Positions 1 through 10,015 are shown, counted from the first letter of the stretch. The stretch is DNA of 64,000 nucleotides from VAZQ01 sp963712565 (GCA_963712565.1 CAVQIP010000055.1:449413-513412); one strand, 5' to 3'. Numbers and translations are program-made. The notes: generated from the sequence alone by a model not told the origin.

Positions 1-2
1 TC

Positions 3-1496
3 TACAAGGAGCATGCACCCTCGGAAGTCATTCCGCTCGAAGGCGATTCGCTCGACCGCGAAAAGACCGCGCGGTTCTCCATGCTGGAGACGCTGGCCGA
101 TCACGACGACGAGCTGATGGAGCAACTGCTCGAAGACATTCAGCCGCCGCGCGACAAGGTCTTCGACGATCTTTCCAGGGAATTGCGCGAGGGCCTGGTC
201 TGTCCCGTGCTGTTCGGCTCGGCCTCGCGCACCAACGGCGTGCTGCGCCTGATGAAGGCGTTGCGCCACGAGTTCCCCGGCATCGCGGACACCGTAAAGC
301 GGGTCGGCTTGCGGCCGGGCAGCCATCCGGTTGCGTACGTGTTGAAGACGATCAATACCGCGCACGGCGGCAAGATGTCGGTGGCGCGCGTGCTCGCCGG
401 CAAAATCGGCGACGGCACCAATCTCGTCGGCCCGGACGGAGAGGCGGGACGTGTCGCCGCGGTTTTCAAGCTGATGGGCCAGCACAGCGAGAAGCGCGGT
501 CCCGCCGAAGCCGGCGATACGGTCGCGCTCGGCAAGCTCGATCATGCCAAAACCGGTGATACTTTGACCGACGGCCAGCAGGCGCATCCGCCGCTCGCCA
601 AGCTCTCCCCGCATGCGCCAGTGCTGTCGGTCGCGGTCGTCGCCAAGGAACGCAAGGACGACGTCAAGCTGGGTCAAGCGCTCGCGAAGCTGCTCGAAGA
701 GGACCCTTCGATCACCGTCGTGCATAACGCCGAGGCGCACGAAGTGGTGTTGTGGGGGCAGGGCGAGATGCAGCTGCGCGTGGCCACCGAGCGGCTGGCC
801 GACCGCTTTGGCATTGCCACGGTCTCGCACAAGCCGACGGTCGGCTATCGCGAGACCATCAAGCGGGGCATCGTGCAACGCGGACGCCACAAGAAACAAT
901 CCGGCGGACACGGCCAATACGGCGACGTCGTGCTCGACATCAAACCGCTGCCGCGCGGCTCGGGCTTCACCTTCACCGAGGAAATCAAGGGCGGCGTGGT
1001 GCCGCGCAACTATATTCCGTCGGTGGAGGAGGGCGTCATCGACGCGCTCAAGCACGGGCCGCTCGGCTTCCCGGTGGTCGACATCGCGGCCAAGCTGGTC
1101 GATGGCTCCTATCACACCGTCGACTCGTCCGACATGGCGTTCCAGCTCGCCGGTCGGCTCGCCATCCACGACGGACTGCCGCAGTGCCAGCCGGTGCTGC
1201 TCGAGCCGATCTACCAGGTGGAGATCGTCTGTCCTTCGGAGGCGACCGCCAAGATGAACGCGCTGATGTCTGGACGGCGCGGCCAGATTCTCGGCTTCGA
1301 CACCCGCGAGGGCTGGCCCGGCTGGGATGTGGTGCGCGTGCAGATGCCGGAAACCGAGATCGGCGATCTGATCGTGGAGGTGCGCTCGGCCACCGCCGGC
1401 GTCGGCAGCTTCACTTTCAAGTTCGATCACATGGCCGAGCTCGTCGGCCGCACCGCCGATCAGATCGTGGCGGCGCGCAAGGCGGCGGCGGCGTAA
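3..1496 (+). CDS. Elongation factor G-like translational GTPase (5' end outside window)
   Basis: The frame is open from the first bases of the window to TAA at 1494-1496, so the start and GTPase domain lie upstream. What is visible matches the end of the G domain and then EF-G domains II to V: a beta-barrel (HGGKMSVARVLAGKIGDG), domain III, the domain IV stretch HGQYGDVVLDI followed by YIPSVEEGVIDAL, and domain V with SGRRGQILGFD. EF-G drives ribosomal translocation. Several residues differ from canonical FusA, which suggests the second EF-G-like paralogue found in many alphaproteobacteria rather than the essential factor. That last point is inference. Confidence 0.88.
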   Translation, partial: YKEHAPSEVIPLEGDSLDREKTARFSMLETLADHDDELMEQLLEDIQPPRDKVFDDLSRELREGLVCPVLFGSASRTNGVLRLMKALRHEFPGIADTVKRVGLRPGSHPVAYVLKTINTAHGGKMSVARVLAGKIGDGTNLVGPDGEAGRVAAVFKLMGQHSEKRGPAEAGDTVALGKLDHAKTGDTLTDGQQAHPPLAKLSPHAPVLSVAVVAKERKDDVKLGQALAKLLEEDPSITVVHNAEAHEVVLWGQGEMQLRVATERLADRFGIATVSHKPTVGYRETIKRGIVQRGRHKKQSGGHGQYGDVVLDIKPLPRGSGFTFTEEIKGGVVPRNYIPSVEEGVIDALKHGPLGFPVVDIAAKLVDGSYHTVDSSDMAFQLAGRLAIHDGLPQCQPVLLEPIYQVEIVCPSEATAKMNALMSGRRGQILGFDTREGWPGWDVVRVQMPETEIGDLIVEVRSATAGVGSFTFKFDHMAELVGRTADQIVAARKAAAA

Positions 1497-1822
1497 TCGA
1501 ACGACGAAGGACTAACGGCCACGACCGATGAGCATCGGTCGACCCGTTTCCGTCGTGCGTCCGTTGTCTTCGTTCCGCTGCTTTCCATCGTTCGATGTCG
1601 GTCGCGAATCCTCGCGTACGGGATAACTGCGACTGTCTTGCTCGCGCATCAAGGACCCGCCCGCGTTGCTGTCCAATGCACTGAGAACGCCGGCTCGCCC
1701 GCGCCGGTTCCGTGCCGGTGCCCGACGCGCGCAATCACCGGGGGCTGCCGCAGCCGTGACTTGCCCGTGATCGCCAGCCGGCGTATCGAGGATCACCCCC
1801 TGAGCTCCGGAGGACGGTCGCC
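1497..1822. other. Intergenic stretch without a recognisable gene
   Basis: About 326 bases separate the EF-G-like gene from msrP. Open frames here have arginine/alanine-rich translations of the kind produced by high-GC noncoding or antisense DNA. The only clear signal is a GGAGG ribosome-binding site about nine bases before the msrP ATG at 1823. Confidence 0.5.
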
Positions 1823-2794
1823 ATGCACGTCATTCGCCGCCGTGGATGGGAAATCCCGGAACGCCTCGCCACCCCCGAGCACCTGTTCGTCGACCGCCGC
1901 GCCTTCCTGGCCGCGGCCGGGGCAGTGGCATTCTCATGGCCACTGTCGCCGAAGGCGGCGCACGCCCAGCGCATCAGCGACCTGCCGGACCCGACCAAGG
2001 ATCTCTATCCGGTCAAGCGCAACGAAAAATACGCACTCGACCGGCCCGTCACCGACGAGAAGATCAACACCAGCTACAACAATTTCTACGAATTCGGCTC
2101 GAGCAAGAACGTCGCCAAGGCGGCGCAGGCGCTCAAGCTGCGGCCGTGGACGGTCAAGCTCGACGGCATGGTGGAGAAGGAGCAGGAGATCGGCATCGAC
2201 GATCTCATCCGCAGGATGCCGCTGGAGGAGCGGCTCTATCGCCACCGTTGCGTCGAGGCATGGTCGATGGCGATTCCGTGGGCCGGCTTTCCCTTCGCCA
2301 AGCTGGTCGAGCTGGCCAAGCCGCTGTCGTCGGCGAAATACGTGCGGATGGAGACCTTCCTCGACAAGTCGATCGCGCCTGGACAGAGGCAGAGCTGGTA
2401 TCCCTGGCCCTATGTCGAGGGTCTGACCATCGCCGAGGCAACCAACGAGCTCGCCTTCCTCGTCACCGGCGCCTATGGCAAGCCGGTATCGAAAGTGCAG
2501 GGCGCGCCGCTGCGCCTCGCGGTGCCGTGGAAATACGGCTTCAAGTCGATCAAGTCGATCGTGCGCTTCCACTTCACCGATCAGCGGCCGAAGAGCTACT
2601 GGGAAGCATTGCAGGCGTCCGAATACGGCTTCTGGGCCAATGTCAACCCGCAAGTGCCGCATCCGCGCTGGAGCCAGGCGACGGAGGAGCTGATCGGGCT
2701 CAACGAGCGCCGGCCGACGCTCATCTTCAACGGCTACGGCGACTACGTCGCCGATCTCTACAAAGGACTCGAGCAGGAGCGGCTCTGGGCGTAG
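1823..2794 (+). CDS. msrP: Protein-methionine-sulfoxide reductase, molybdenum catalytic subunit MsrP (YedY)
   Basis: This 323-residue protein matches MsrP, the periplasmic Mo-molybdopterin enzyme that reduces oxidised methionines in envelope proteins. The N-terminus carries a Tat-type export region (VDRRAFLAAAG followed by a hydrophobic stretch and AHAQ). The family core is visible as NNFYEFGSSK and RHRCVEAWSMAIPW, where Cys143 is the expected molybdenum ligand, and VPWKYGFKSIKSI. A GGAGG ribosome-binding site precedes the ATG. The membrane partner MsrQ is not adjacent: the next gene is an opposite-strand zinc-ribbon protein. Confidence 0.95.
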   Translation: MHVIRRRGWEIPERLATPEHLFVDRRAFLAAAGAVAFSWPLSPKAAHAQRISDLPDPTKDLYPVKRNEKYALDRPVTDEKINTSYNNFYEFGSSKNVAKAAQALKLRPWTVKLDGMVEKEQEIGIDDLIRRMPLEERLYRHRCVEAWSMAIPWAGFPFAKLVELAKPLSSAKYVRMETFLDKSIAPGQRQSWYPWPYVEGLTIAEATNELAFLVTGAYGKPVSKVQGAPLRLAVPWKYGFKSIKSIVRFHFTDQRPKSYWEALQASEYGFWANVNPQVPHPRWSQATEELIGLNERRPTLIFNGYGDYVADLYKGLEQERLWA

Positions 2795-2807
2795 CGACTA
2801 GCCCGAT

Positions 2808-3521
2808 CTACGGGCCGCGGGCCCCGGCGCGCACGAGCGGATTGACCCAGTAGCAGGTCCCCTTGTTCAGCTCGATCGTGGGTCCCCATTCGATCTCTCC
2901 GGCCACGTCCGGAATTTGAAATCCGAGCGTGAGCCTCGCCCAGTCGGTCTGTTGCGTCGTGAACGCCGTGACGCCGACGGCCGGCTTCCACTTGTACACG
3001 CTGTTCGTCGCCGGATCGGACACCGCAAACGTCATCGGCTTTTCATACAGCACCAGCACACGGTTCCTGAGGCCGATCAATGTATCCGTCGAGTGCAACA
3101 GCGCGACGGCATTGCCGACGGTGCCGATCGGAGTGGGCGACCAGCCCGGCAGGGACACTCCGGTCGCTGCCACCGGCACGATCAAAAAATTCACTCGGTC
3201 GGACCTGTGCTTGGCCTCCTCATCGCACTCGGCCATCGCCTGCACGATCCAGCCATAGTCCGCCGCCGCCTCGGTGGACGGAGCAGCGGCCGAGGGCGCG
3301 TTCGCTGCTGGCGCCGGACTCTCCTCCGCCTCGTTGCTGCGAAAGCTCGGCAACGCGAGCACGATCGCCCCGCCGGCGAGAACCGCCGCCGCCGCCGCCA
3401 GCGCCGCGATCGCTGCAACGGGATTGGGCCAGTTGGGCGCATGGCAGTTCGGGCACGCGCGAGCGAAATAGGAGACGGCGGCGCCGCAGCGCTGGCATTT
3501 ACCGATGAGCCACCCGGTCAT
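2808..3521 (-). CDS. Zinc-ribbon membrane-anchored hypothetical protein
   Basis: This 237-residue protein begins with a zinc ribbon (CQRCG, then CPNCH about eleven residues later). One hydrophobic alanine-rich segment follows at about residues 35-57, then a Pro/Ala linker and a C-terminal domain of about 140 residues. The layout suggests a cytoplasmic zinc ribbon, one membrane pass and an external domain. I do not recognise the C-terminal domain and assign no function. It is convergent with msrP. Confidence 0.7.
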   Translation of the reverse strand: MTGWLIGKCQRCGAAVSYFARACPNCHAPNWPNPVAAIAALAAAAAVLAGGAIVLALPSFRSNEAEESPAPAANAPSAAAPSTEAAADYGWIVQAMAECDEEAKHRSDRVNFLIVPVAATGVSLPGWSPTPIGTVGNAVALLHSTDTLIGLRNRVLVLYEKPMTFAVSDPATNSVYKWKPAVGVTAFTTQQTDWARLTLGFQIPDVAGEIEWGPTIELNKGTCYWVNPLVRAGARGP

Positions 3522-3758
3522 CTGACGGAATCGAATCGGCGTTGCAAATCGCGGCGGAGACTAGAGTGTTTTCCGGCAAAGCGGAATCCGTAAACCCCCG
3601 GGCGCTAGCACCTGTCCAAGGCCGCGTCGCGCCAGGACCAGACCGCGGCGCAATGCCGCTCCCATGGCTTTGGCGCCGTTGACCGCAATAAGTAAAATCA
3701 CCAAGCTGACAGAGATTTTGGCGGGGCGGCCAAACTCCATCGACCAGGAAGGCGCCCC

Positions 3759-5642
3759 GTGGCAACGACCCAGATCACGTGGAATTGGGGAACTAGCACA
3801 AACATCGAGTTCAACGCGGTTACCGACATACTCGATTTCGGCTGGTTTCAGGCCGATCAGTTCACGATCAACGAGGTCAACGGGACGGTGGTCGTTGCGA
3901 TCCCGTCCAATCATCAGACCTACACGCTTCAGCACACGACGCTGAACGACCTGCATCTGTCCAACATCGTCGCCAGGGATACCTCGGCGATCACCGAATG
4001 GGCAGGCGTGCTGGACAGCGCGCCGGTGACCGCGCCGGTGCCGCCCCCGTCTCCGCCTCCGCTGCCGCCCGATCCTCCGGTGGTCTCTCCCGGCGGCGAG
4101 GCGAACACGTGGTCGGCGAGCAGCGCCTACACCGCCGGCATGACCGTGACGGAAAACGGCGTGACCTACAAAGCGAACTGGTGGACGCAGGGCACCGATC
4201 CGGCTCACCACAACGGCGTCGTCGGCAGCGGACAACCCTGGACCGCCATCGCCGGCGCCATTTCCGGCGATCCGGCCGCTTGGTCGGCGGACAGCGTCTA
4301 CACGACGGGCATGACCGCGATCGAAGACGGCGTGATCTATCGAGCCAATTGGTGGACGCAGGGCAACGATCCCGCTCACTACAGCAGCGGGCCCGGGCAG
4401 CCATGGACCCTCGTCGGACCGGTCGATCCGTCGCATAGCGTTCCGACCGTGCCGACCGGCCTGGTCGCCGCCGCAACCTCCAGCAATGCCGCGATCCTGA
4501 GTTGGAACGCAGCGACCGTACCCGGCACCGGCGCCGTCACCGGCTACGCGATCTTCGAAAACGATCACCAGATCGCGACCGTCACCGGCACCAGCTATAC
4601 CGTCGCCAACCTGGCGGCGGACACGACCTACACGTTCTCGGTGGCGGCCCTCGATGCGGCTGGCTCGTCGGCGCAGGCCAACCCGATCTCGGTGCACACC
4701 GCCGCAGTCCCGACCGGCGACCCCGGCACCGCCAGCCATGCGCACGAATTCAGCCCGTATGTCGACATGGCCATGGCGGTGGCCGACGATCTGCCCGCCA
4801 TCTCCGCGGCCTCCGGAATCCAAAATTTTACGCTCGCCTTCGTCCTGAGCTCCGAGAGGGGCATCGGGTGGCAAGGCGCTGGCGCGATCACCGACGACAC
4901 GCTCGCCAACGGCACGACCATCCTATCGCAGGTGCAGGCGATCCAGGCCGCCGGTGGCCACGTCACAATCTCCTTCGGCGGCGCCGCCGGCCAGGAGGCA
5001 GCGCTGACCGCGACCAGCGCGGCCAGCCTGCAGGCGGAGTACCAGTCGGTGGTCGACCGCTATCACGTCACCTCGCTCGATTTCGACATCGAAGGGGCGG
5101 CGGTGGCAGATCAGCATTCGATCACGCTGCGCGATCAGGCGCTCGTCGGACTGAAAGCCGCCAATCCCGACCTGACCATCTCCTTCACGCTCCCGGTGTT
5201 GCCGACCGGTTTGACCGCGAGCGGTCTCAACGTCCTCGCCAGCGCCAAGCATGACGGGCTGGAGGTCGACGTGGTCAACATCATGGCCATGGACTACGGG
5301 ACATCGGTCGACAACAACGGCCAGATGGGGCTCGACGCCATCAACGCGGCGATCGCCACCGAGAAGCAGATCAGCGACTTGGGTTTATCGGCCAAGATCG
5401 GCATCACGCCGATGATCGGCGTCAACGACATCGCCTCAGAGGTATTCACGCTGCAAGACGCGCAGGCGCTCCTCAACTATGCCCGGACCGACAGCAACGT
5501 CGTGCGGCTGTCGATGTGGTCGGTGGCGCGGGACAACGGCAACAGCGCCGGCGCCCACTATGCGTCACCGGACAGCAGTGGGATCGCCCAGCATCCCTAC
5601 GACTTCTCCGCGATCTTCCATCAGTTCGATCTCGTGGTCTGA
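3759..5642 (+). CDS. Modular GH18 chitinase-like glycoside hydrolase
   Basis: This 627-residue protein uses a GTG start with AGGAAGG upstream. The order of parts is: an unrecognised N-terminal domain (about 1-85), a proline-rich linker (PVPPPSPPPLPP), two chitin-binding type CBM5/12 modules (each with WSA..VYT.GM and ANWWTQG, about 112-225), a fibronectin type III domain (about 230-315), and a GH18-like barrel from about 325 to the end. The catalytic signature appears as DFDIE with Glu445 as the likely acid. No N-terminal signal peptide is visible, which is unusual for a chitin-degrading enzyme. GH18 family members hydrolyse chitin or related N-acetylglucosamine polymers. Confidence 0.85.
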   Translation: MATTQITWNWGTSTNIEFNAVTDILDFGWFQADQFTINEVNGTVVVAIPSNHQTYTLQHTTLNDLHLSNIVARDTSAITEWAGVLDSAPVTAPVPPPSPPPLPPDPPVVSPGGEANTWSASSAYTAGMTVTENGVTYKANWWTQGTDPAHHNGVVGSGQPWTAIAGAISGDPAAWSADSVYTTGMTAIEDGVIYRANWWTQGNDPAHYSSGPGQPWTLVGPVDPSHSVPTVPTGLVAAATSSNAAILSWNAATVPGTGAVTGYAIFENDHQIATVTGTSYTVANLAADTTYTFSVAALDAAGSSAQANPISVHTAAVPTGDPGTASHAHEFSPYVDMAMAVADDLPAISAASGIQNFTLAFVLSSERGIGWQGAGAITDDTLANGTTILSQVQAIQAAGGHVTISFGGAAGQEAALTATSAASLQAEYQSVVDRYHVTSLDFDIEGAAVADQHSITLRDQALVGLKAANPDLTISFTLPVLPTGLTASGLNVLASAKHDGLEVDVVNIMAMDYGTSVDNNGQMGLDAINAAIATEKQISDLGLSAKIGITPMIGVNDIASEVFTLQDAQALLNYARTDSNVVRLSMWSVARDNGNSAGAHYASPDSSGIAQHPYDFSAIFHQFDLVV

Positions 5643-5731
5643 CGACATTGGCGCTGGGCGCCGAGACGCACCGACAACCGAATCGCTTCCTCTCGAAGCG
5701 CGATTTCGCTCCGAGCCCATGGTGGCGCGAG

Positions 5732-7258
5732 CTATTGACTTTCGCCGGCTTCCGCCTCGGCCAGCCTGCTGCGCCAATCCTTGCGGCTGCGAACGAGCGA
5801 TAGCGCAGCGAGCGCCAAGAGCCCGGCGCAGACGGCGAGAAGCGCGAACGCGATCGGGCGCTGGAAGAAGATCGTCCAGTTGCCGTTCGACATGATCAGC
5901 GATTGGCGCAGCGACATCTCGAAGGTCGGCGCGATCACCAGGCCGAGCACGAGCGGCGCCGGATCGAGCCCGAACTTGCGCAAGCCGTAGCCGAGGACGC
6001 CCATGATCAGCATAATCCATACGTCGACGATCGAGTGGTTCACCTCGTAGACGCCGATCACGCAAAACATGATCACGAGCGGGTAGAGATAGGCATAGGG
6101 AATCCGCAGCACGTTCACGAAGATGCCGACCAGGGGCAAATTGAGCGCGAGCAACATCAGGTTGCCGACATACATCGAGGCGACGAAGCCCCAAAAGATG
6201 TTGGGATGCTCGTTCACCAGCGTCGGCCCGGGCGAGACGCCGTGAATCATCAGCGCGGCGATCAGCACCGCGGTGACCGGGCCGGTGGGAAGGCCGAGCG
6301 CCAGCATCGGCACGAAGGCGCCGGTCGAGGCTGCGTTGTTCGCCGATTCAGGTCCCGCCACGCCGGCGACCGCGCCCTTGCCGAACTCCTCCGGATGCTT
6401 GGAGAGCCGCCGCTCGAGCGCATAAGAGAGGAAGCTCGAAATGATGTGGGCGGAGCCGGGGGTGAGCCCGATCAGAAAGCCGAGAAGGGAACCGCGGGCA
6501 ATCGGCATGGCCGATTGCCGCCATTCTCGCCGGCTGGGCAGGAGCTCGCGCAGCTTGGGCGCGATGACCTTGCGGACGGCGTCGGCGGACGGCGTCGAGA
6601 GGATTTCCCCGAGGCCGAACAGGCCGACCGCGACCGGCACGATGCCGATGCCGTCGCCGAGCTCGGCGATATCGAAGGAGTAGCGGAAATGCCCGGTCAT
6701 GTTGTCGATGCCGATGGTACCGAGCAGGAGTCCCACGCACGCCATCAGCAGCGTGCGCGGCAGCGAGGTCGAGGACATATAGGCGAGGAAAACGAGGCCG
6801 AGCACGAGCAGAGCGGTGTATTCGGGGGGCCCGAAGCGCAGCGCGAATGTGGCGAGCGGCGGCGCGATCAGCGTCAGCATGATCACTCCGAATGTGCCCG
6901 CGATCCATGAGCCGACGGCGGCGATGCACAACGCCGCGCCCGCGCGTCCCTTCTGCGCCATGGCATAGCCGTCGATGCAGGTCATCACCGAGGAGGCTTC
7001 GCCCGGAATCCGCATCAGGATGGAGGTGGTCGAGCCGCCGTATTGCGAGCCGTAATAGATGCCGGCGAGCATCACGACGGATTTGGTGGTGTCGAGCCCG
7101 AAGGTCGCGGGCAGAAGAATGCTGATGCCGGAGAGCGGGCCGATGCCGGGCAACACGCCGACGACGGTGCCAACCAGGCATCCGAGAAAGGCGTACCACA
7201 ACACCTCGGGCTGCAGCGCCACCGAGAAGCCGAGCAGCAGGCTTTCAACCGTCGCCAT
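5732..7258 (-). CDS. tctA: Tripartite tricarboxylate transporter large membrane subunit TctA
   Basis: This is a polytopic membrane protein of 508 residues, the usual TctA length. I chose the ATG giving MATVESLLLG; the frame continues upstream into the tctB region but without membrane sequence. TctA motifs are clear: GVLPGIGPLSGISILLP near the N-terminus, YYGSQYGGSTTSILMRIPGE, and a second internal-repeat motif near GAFVPMLALGLPTGPVTA. It forms the translocation pore for a carboxylate delivered by the binding protein and works with TctB. The gene is last in the order tctC-tctB-tctA on the minus strand. Confidence 0.95.
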   Translation of the reverse strand: MATVESLLLGFSVALQPEVLWYAFLGCLVGTVVGVLPGIGPLSGISILLPATFGLDTTKSVVMLAGIYYGSQYGGSTTSILMRIPGEASSVMTCIDGYAMAQKGRAGAALCIAAVGSWIAGTFGVIMLTLIAPPLATFALRFGPPEYTALLVLGLVFLAYMSSTSLPRTLLMACVGLLLGTIGIDNMTGHFRYSFDIAELGDGIGIVPVAVGLFGLGEILSTPSADAVRKVIAPKLRELLPSRREWRQSAMPIARGSLLGFLIGLTPGSAHIISSFLSYALERRLSKHPEEFGKGAVAGVAGPESANNAASTGAFVPMLALGLPTGPVTAVLIAALMIHGVSPGPTLVNEHPNIFWGFVASMYVGNLMLLALNLPLVGIFVNVLRIPYAYLYPLVIMFCVIGVYEVNHSIVDVWIMLIMGVLGYGLRKFGLDPAPLVLGLVIAPTFEMSLRQSLIMSNGNWTIFFQRPIAFALLAVCAGLLALAALSLVRSRKDWRSRLAEAEAGESQ

Positions 7259-7260
7259 CG

Positions 7261-7707
7261 CTAGAATCCGAGAATGCCGCGCTCGAGCGGCGTCTTGAGC
7301 ACCACGGCAAACAACAGATAGGTCAGCGCCACCACGCCGGCGCTGAAAGCGGCAGCGGCAAGCGGGTGGCGGCGCTCGGCGCCGAAGGTCAGCGCAAACA
7401 GCAGCAGCGCCATTGTGATGAGGAAGCCCAGAGGCTGGTAGAGCGCGATGGCGACGGCGGTGATCGCGACGATGCGCGCCGCGTGCGGCAGATCTCCCCA
7501 TGCGACGGTGGCGAGCGGCCCGCTCTCGCCCGCGCGCAGCACGAGCAGCAGACCAAACGCGATCAGCAACCCGGCGACGAGCTTCGGCATCATGCCGGCG
7601 CCGGGGAACGACAGCGTGCCGACCGGCAGATCGCCGCTCAACGCAAACACGACAAAGCCGAAGGCAACAAAGACGCCGCCGGCGATGTGGTCGGTGCGGA
7701 GAGTCAT
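7261..7707 (-). CDS. tctB: Tripartite tricarboxylate transporter small membrane subunit TctB
   Basis: This 148-residue protein has four hydrophobic segments, as expected for TctB. I chose the ATG giving MTLRTDHIAGG because it starts directly before the first membrane segment; the longer open frame adds only low-complexity sequence. Its stop lies two bases from the tctA start, so the two are very probably translated together. TctB is required with TctA for secondary uptake of tri- or dicarboxylates. Confidence 0.9.
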   Translation of the reverse strand: MTLRTDHIAGGVFVAFGFVVFALSGDLPVGTLSFPGAGMMPKLVAGLLIAFGLLLVLRAGESGPLATVAWGDLPHAARIVAITAVAIALYQPLGFLITMALLLFALTFGAERRHPLAAAAFSAGVVALTYLLFAVVLKTPLERGILGF

Positions 7708-7890
7708 GCCATTGGCTCGCAGGCTTGATCCGTCATCGTGGGATTGGGGCGCGCGCTCGCCAGTATCATACCCTGTCGCCCCGGCGAAGGCGGCGACCCA
7801 TATTTCAGCGTCGGGTCCCCGCTCGCGCGGAGACGACAACACGGCGAGAAGATGGTCTAGGGCGAGGGAGCGACAGCGATCGAGCTCGAG

Positions 7891-8868
7891 TTACCCCTCG
7901 ACCTTGCCGATGGTGCGGATGGCCGCTTCGATCCGCCTCGTGTCGGCCTCCCAGAACTTGGCGAATTCCGGCTGATCCATGTAGGCGAGTTCCTGCCCGA
8001 GATTGGCGAGCGCGGCCTTGAACTGATCGGCATGCGCTGCCTTGTTGAAGGTGTCGCGCAGATAGGAGATGACGTTTGCCGGTGTGCCCTTCGGCGCGAA
8101 CGCGCCGACCCAGAGGTAATATTCGACGTCGTAGCCGAGCTCCTTCATGGTGGCCACATCGGGTAGCGCCTTCGAGCGCTGGCCGCCGAACAAGGCGAGC
8201 GGCCGCGCCTTGCCGGCCCTGATCTGCGACAGGCTGGCCGAAACCGACGATACCAGTACCTGCGAATTGTTGCCGAGGAATGCGGTCAATGCCGGTCCGC
8301 CGCCATTGGTCGGCAAATGCCGCAGCTTCAATCCGCCGGCGGCCGCGGCAAACAGCGCCGTGGGGATGTGGAGCGCGCCGTAGAGTCCCGAGGAGCTGAA
8401 GATGATCTCGTTCGGCCGCTTCTTGGCGTCGTCAATGAACTCTTTCAGCGTCTTGTACGGCTGCTGGTCGTTGACGATGAGCACGCAGGGATCGGCGACG
8501 AAACGCGCGATTGGAATGAAATCCGCGTTGGTGAATTTCGGTTGCCGCCCGAACAGCCGGTCGACCTCGGCGAAGCCGGAGATCGAGGTGATATGGGAGA
8601 GGAGCGTATAGCCGTCCGGCTTGGCATTGGCGGCGACCTGCGCGCCGACCTGCCCGGCTGCGCCCGCCTTGGTCTCGATCACCACCGGCTTCTGCACCAT
8701 CGGCTCGAGCACCGCGGCGAGCGGACGCATGACGACATCTACCGCGCCGCCCGGCGGAAACGGGTTGATGATGGTGATGGCGTGGGTCGGATAGGCGTCT
8801 TGCGCGAAGGATGCCTTGAGGGTGGCTGCCGCGGCGGCGGAGCCGATGATGAAGCTGCGTCTGTCCAC
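7891..8868 (-). CDS. Tripartite tricarboxylate transporter substrate-binding protein (Bug/TctC family)
   Basis: This 325-residue exported protein starts MDRRSFIIGSAAAAATL, a twin-arginine signal, followed by the mature start of Bug proteins (YPTHAITIINPFPPGG). Family motifs GQVGAQVAANAKPDGYTLL and the central LRHLPTNGGGPALTAFLG segment are present. It captures a carboxylate in the periplasm for TctA/TctB encoded immediately downstream. The substrate cannot be read from the sequence. Confidence 0.93.
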   Translation of the reverse strand: MDRRSFIIGSAAAAATLKASFAQDAYPTHAITIINPFPPGGAVDVVMRPLAAVLEPMVQKPVVIETKAGAAGQVGAQVAANAKPDGYTLLSHITSISGFAEVDRLFGRQPKFTNADFIPIARFVADPCVLIVNDQQPYKTLKEFIDDAKKRPNEIIFSSSGLYGALHIPTALFAAAAGGLKLRHLPTNGGGPALTAFLGNNSQVLVSSVSASLSQIRAGKARPLALFGGQRSKALPDVATMKELGYDVEYYLWVGAFAPKGTPANVISYLRDTFNKAAHADQFKAALANLGQELAYMDQPEFAKFWEADTRRIEAAIRTIGKVEG

Positions 8869-9116
8869 GCTGTCCTCCCTGGGGATGGTTCCGGGCTGGT
8901 GACCGCACCGATGTCGAGTGGGCGGCGATGCTAGGAGGCGGACCCCAGGGGGTCAACCTCGCGCCTCCGCGGCATAAGGCATCGCGCGATCACTCCAGCG
9001 GTTTGCGTTGCCATGGAATCGGAAATCGCTCCCGCATCACTATGTTGACGCGTCTTCCGCAGCGAACCGGTTCCCGTGCCCAGCTCAGATCCGGGGGCAG
9101 GCGTTCGCCAAAAACG

Positions 9117-9890
9117 TCATTCGAGGATCGCGACGGCGCGGGTCCAGCCGGCGGAGCCGCCGCGCACCTTGACCGGAAAGCAGCTGACCATGAATCCCGT
9201 CGCCGGCAGCGCTTCGAGATTGTGCAGCTTCTCGATGTGGCAATAGCCGATCTCGCGGCCGGCCTTGTGGCCTTCCCAGATCAGGCTGGCGTCGTGAGTG
9301 GCGAGGTATCGCTGCTTGGTATGCACGAACGGCGCATCCCAGCTCCAGCCGTCGGTGCCGGTGACGCGCACGCCGCGCTCGAGCAGATAGAGCGTGGCCT
9401 CGCGCCCCATGCCGCAGCCCTTGGCGACGTAGTCGGGGCGCCCATAGGCGGCGCCCGCGCTGGTGTTCACGAGCACGATCTCGAGCGGCGCTAGCTCGTG
9501 CCCGATGCGTTCGAGCTCGCTTGCCACGTCGCGCGCGCTCGCGACATAGCCGTCGGGGAAATGACGGAAGTCGAGCTTGATCGCGGGCTGAAAGCACCAT
9601 TCGAGCGGCACCTCGTCGATTGTGATCGCGCGCCGGCCACGATCCATGGTGGACGCGAAATGCCACGGGGCGTCGAGATGGGTGGTGTTGTGGGTCGAGA
9701 GCCTGATCCACTCGATCGCCCAGCCTTCGCCGTCCGGCAAGTCCTGTTCGCTCAGGCCAGGAAAGAACTTGACCACGTCCGCCGCCGTCTGCCGGTGGGT
9801 GAAATAGTCGATCTTCGGGCCGTAGCCCGGCGGATCGGCGGCGACGTCGTTCTCCAGCGGCACCGAAATGTCGATCAGCGTGTGCGGCAT
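9117..9890 (-). CDS. Cyclase-family metal-dependent hydrolase
   Basis: A protein of 257 residues from the ATG giving MPHTLIDISVPL, which has GGAGGAG just upstream; the open frame extends further but without family sequence. The metal-binding signature of the cyclase/kynurenine formamidase superfamily appears as HNTTHLDAPWHF, with Glu and Asp positions further on in LVNTSAGAAYG and VTGTDGWSWDAP. Members hydrolyse amides or lactones, for example N-formylkynurenine, but substrate range is wide. It may belong with the adjacent carboxylate transporter; both are on the minus strand. Confidence 0.87.
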   Translation of the reverse strand: MPHTLIDISVPLENDVAADPPGYGPKIDYFTHRQTAADVVKFFPGLSEQDLPDGEGWAIEWIRLSTHNTTHLDAPWHFASTMDRGRRAITIDEVPLEWCFQPAIKLDFRHFPDGYVASARDVASELERIGHELAPLEIVLVNTSAGAAYGRPDYVAKGCGMGREATLYLLERGVRVTGTDGWSWDAPFVHTKQRYLATHDASLIWEGHKAGREIGYCHIEKLHNLEALPATGFMVSCFPVKVRGGSAGWTRAVAILE

Positions 9891-10015
9891 GATAGGCTCT
9901 CCTCCTGCTGCGTCTCCGCCGCCGTCATCCGTCCGCGGGCGATCGCGGGGTAAACCCGGGATCGGCGCGAGCACGACAGCGTCAGGTATCGCACCAAGCG
10001 AACAAGGATATCACC

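Noticed and set aside
3561..4874. A 437-codon minus-strand frame opposite the chitinase-like gene
   Set aside because: Low-complexity R/G/D-rich translation typical of antisense in high-GC DNA; the plus strand has clear protein domains.
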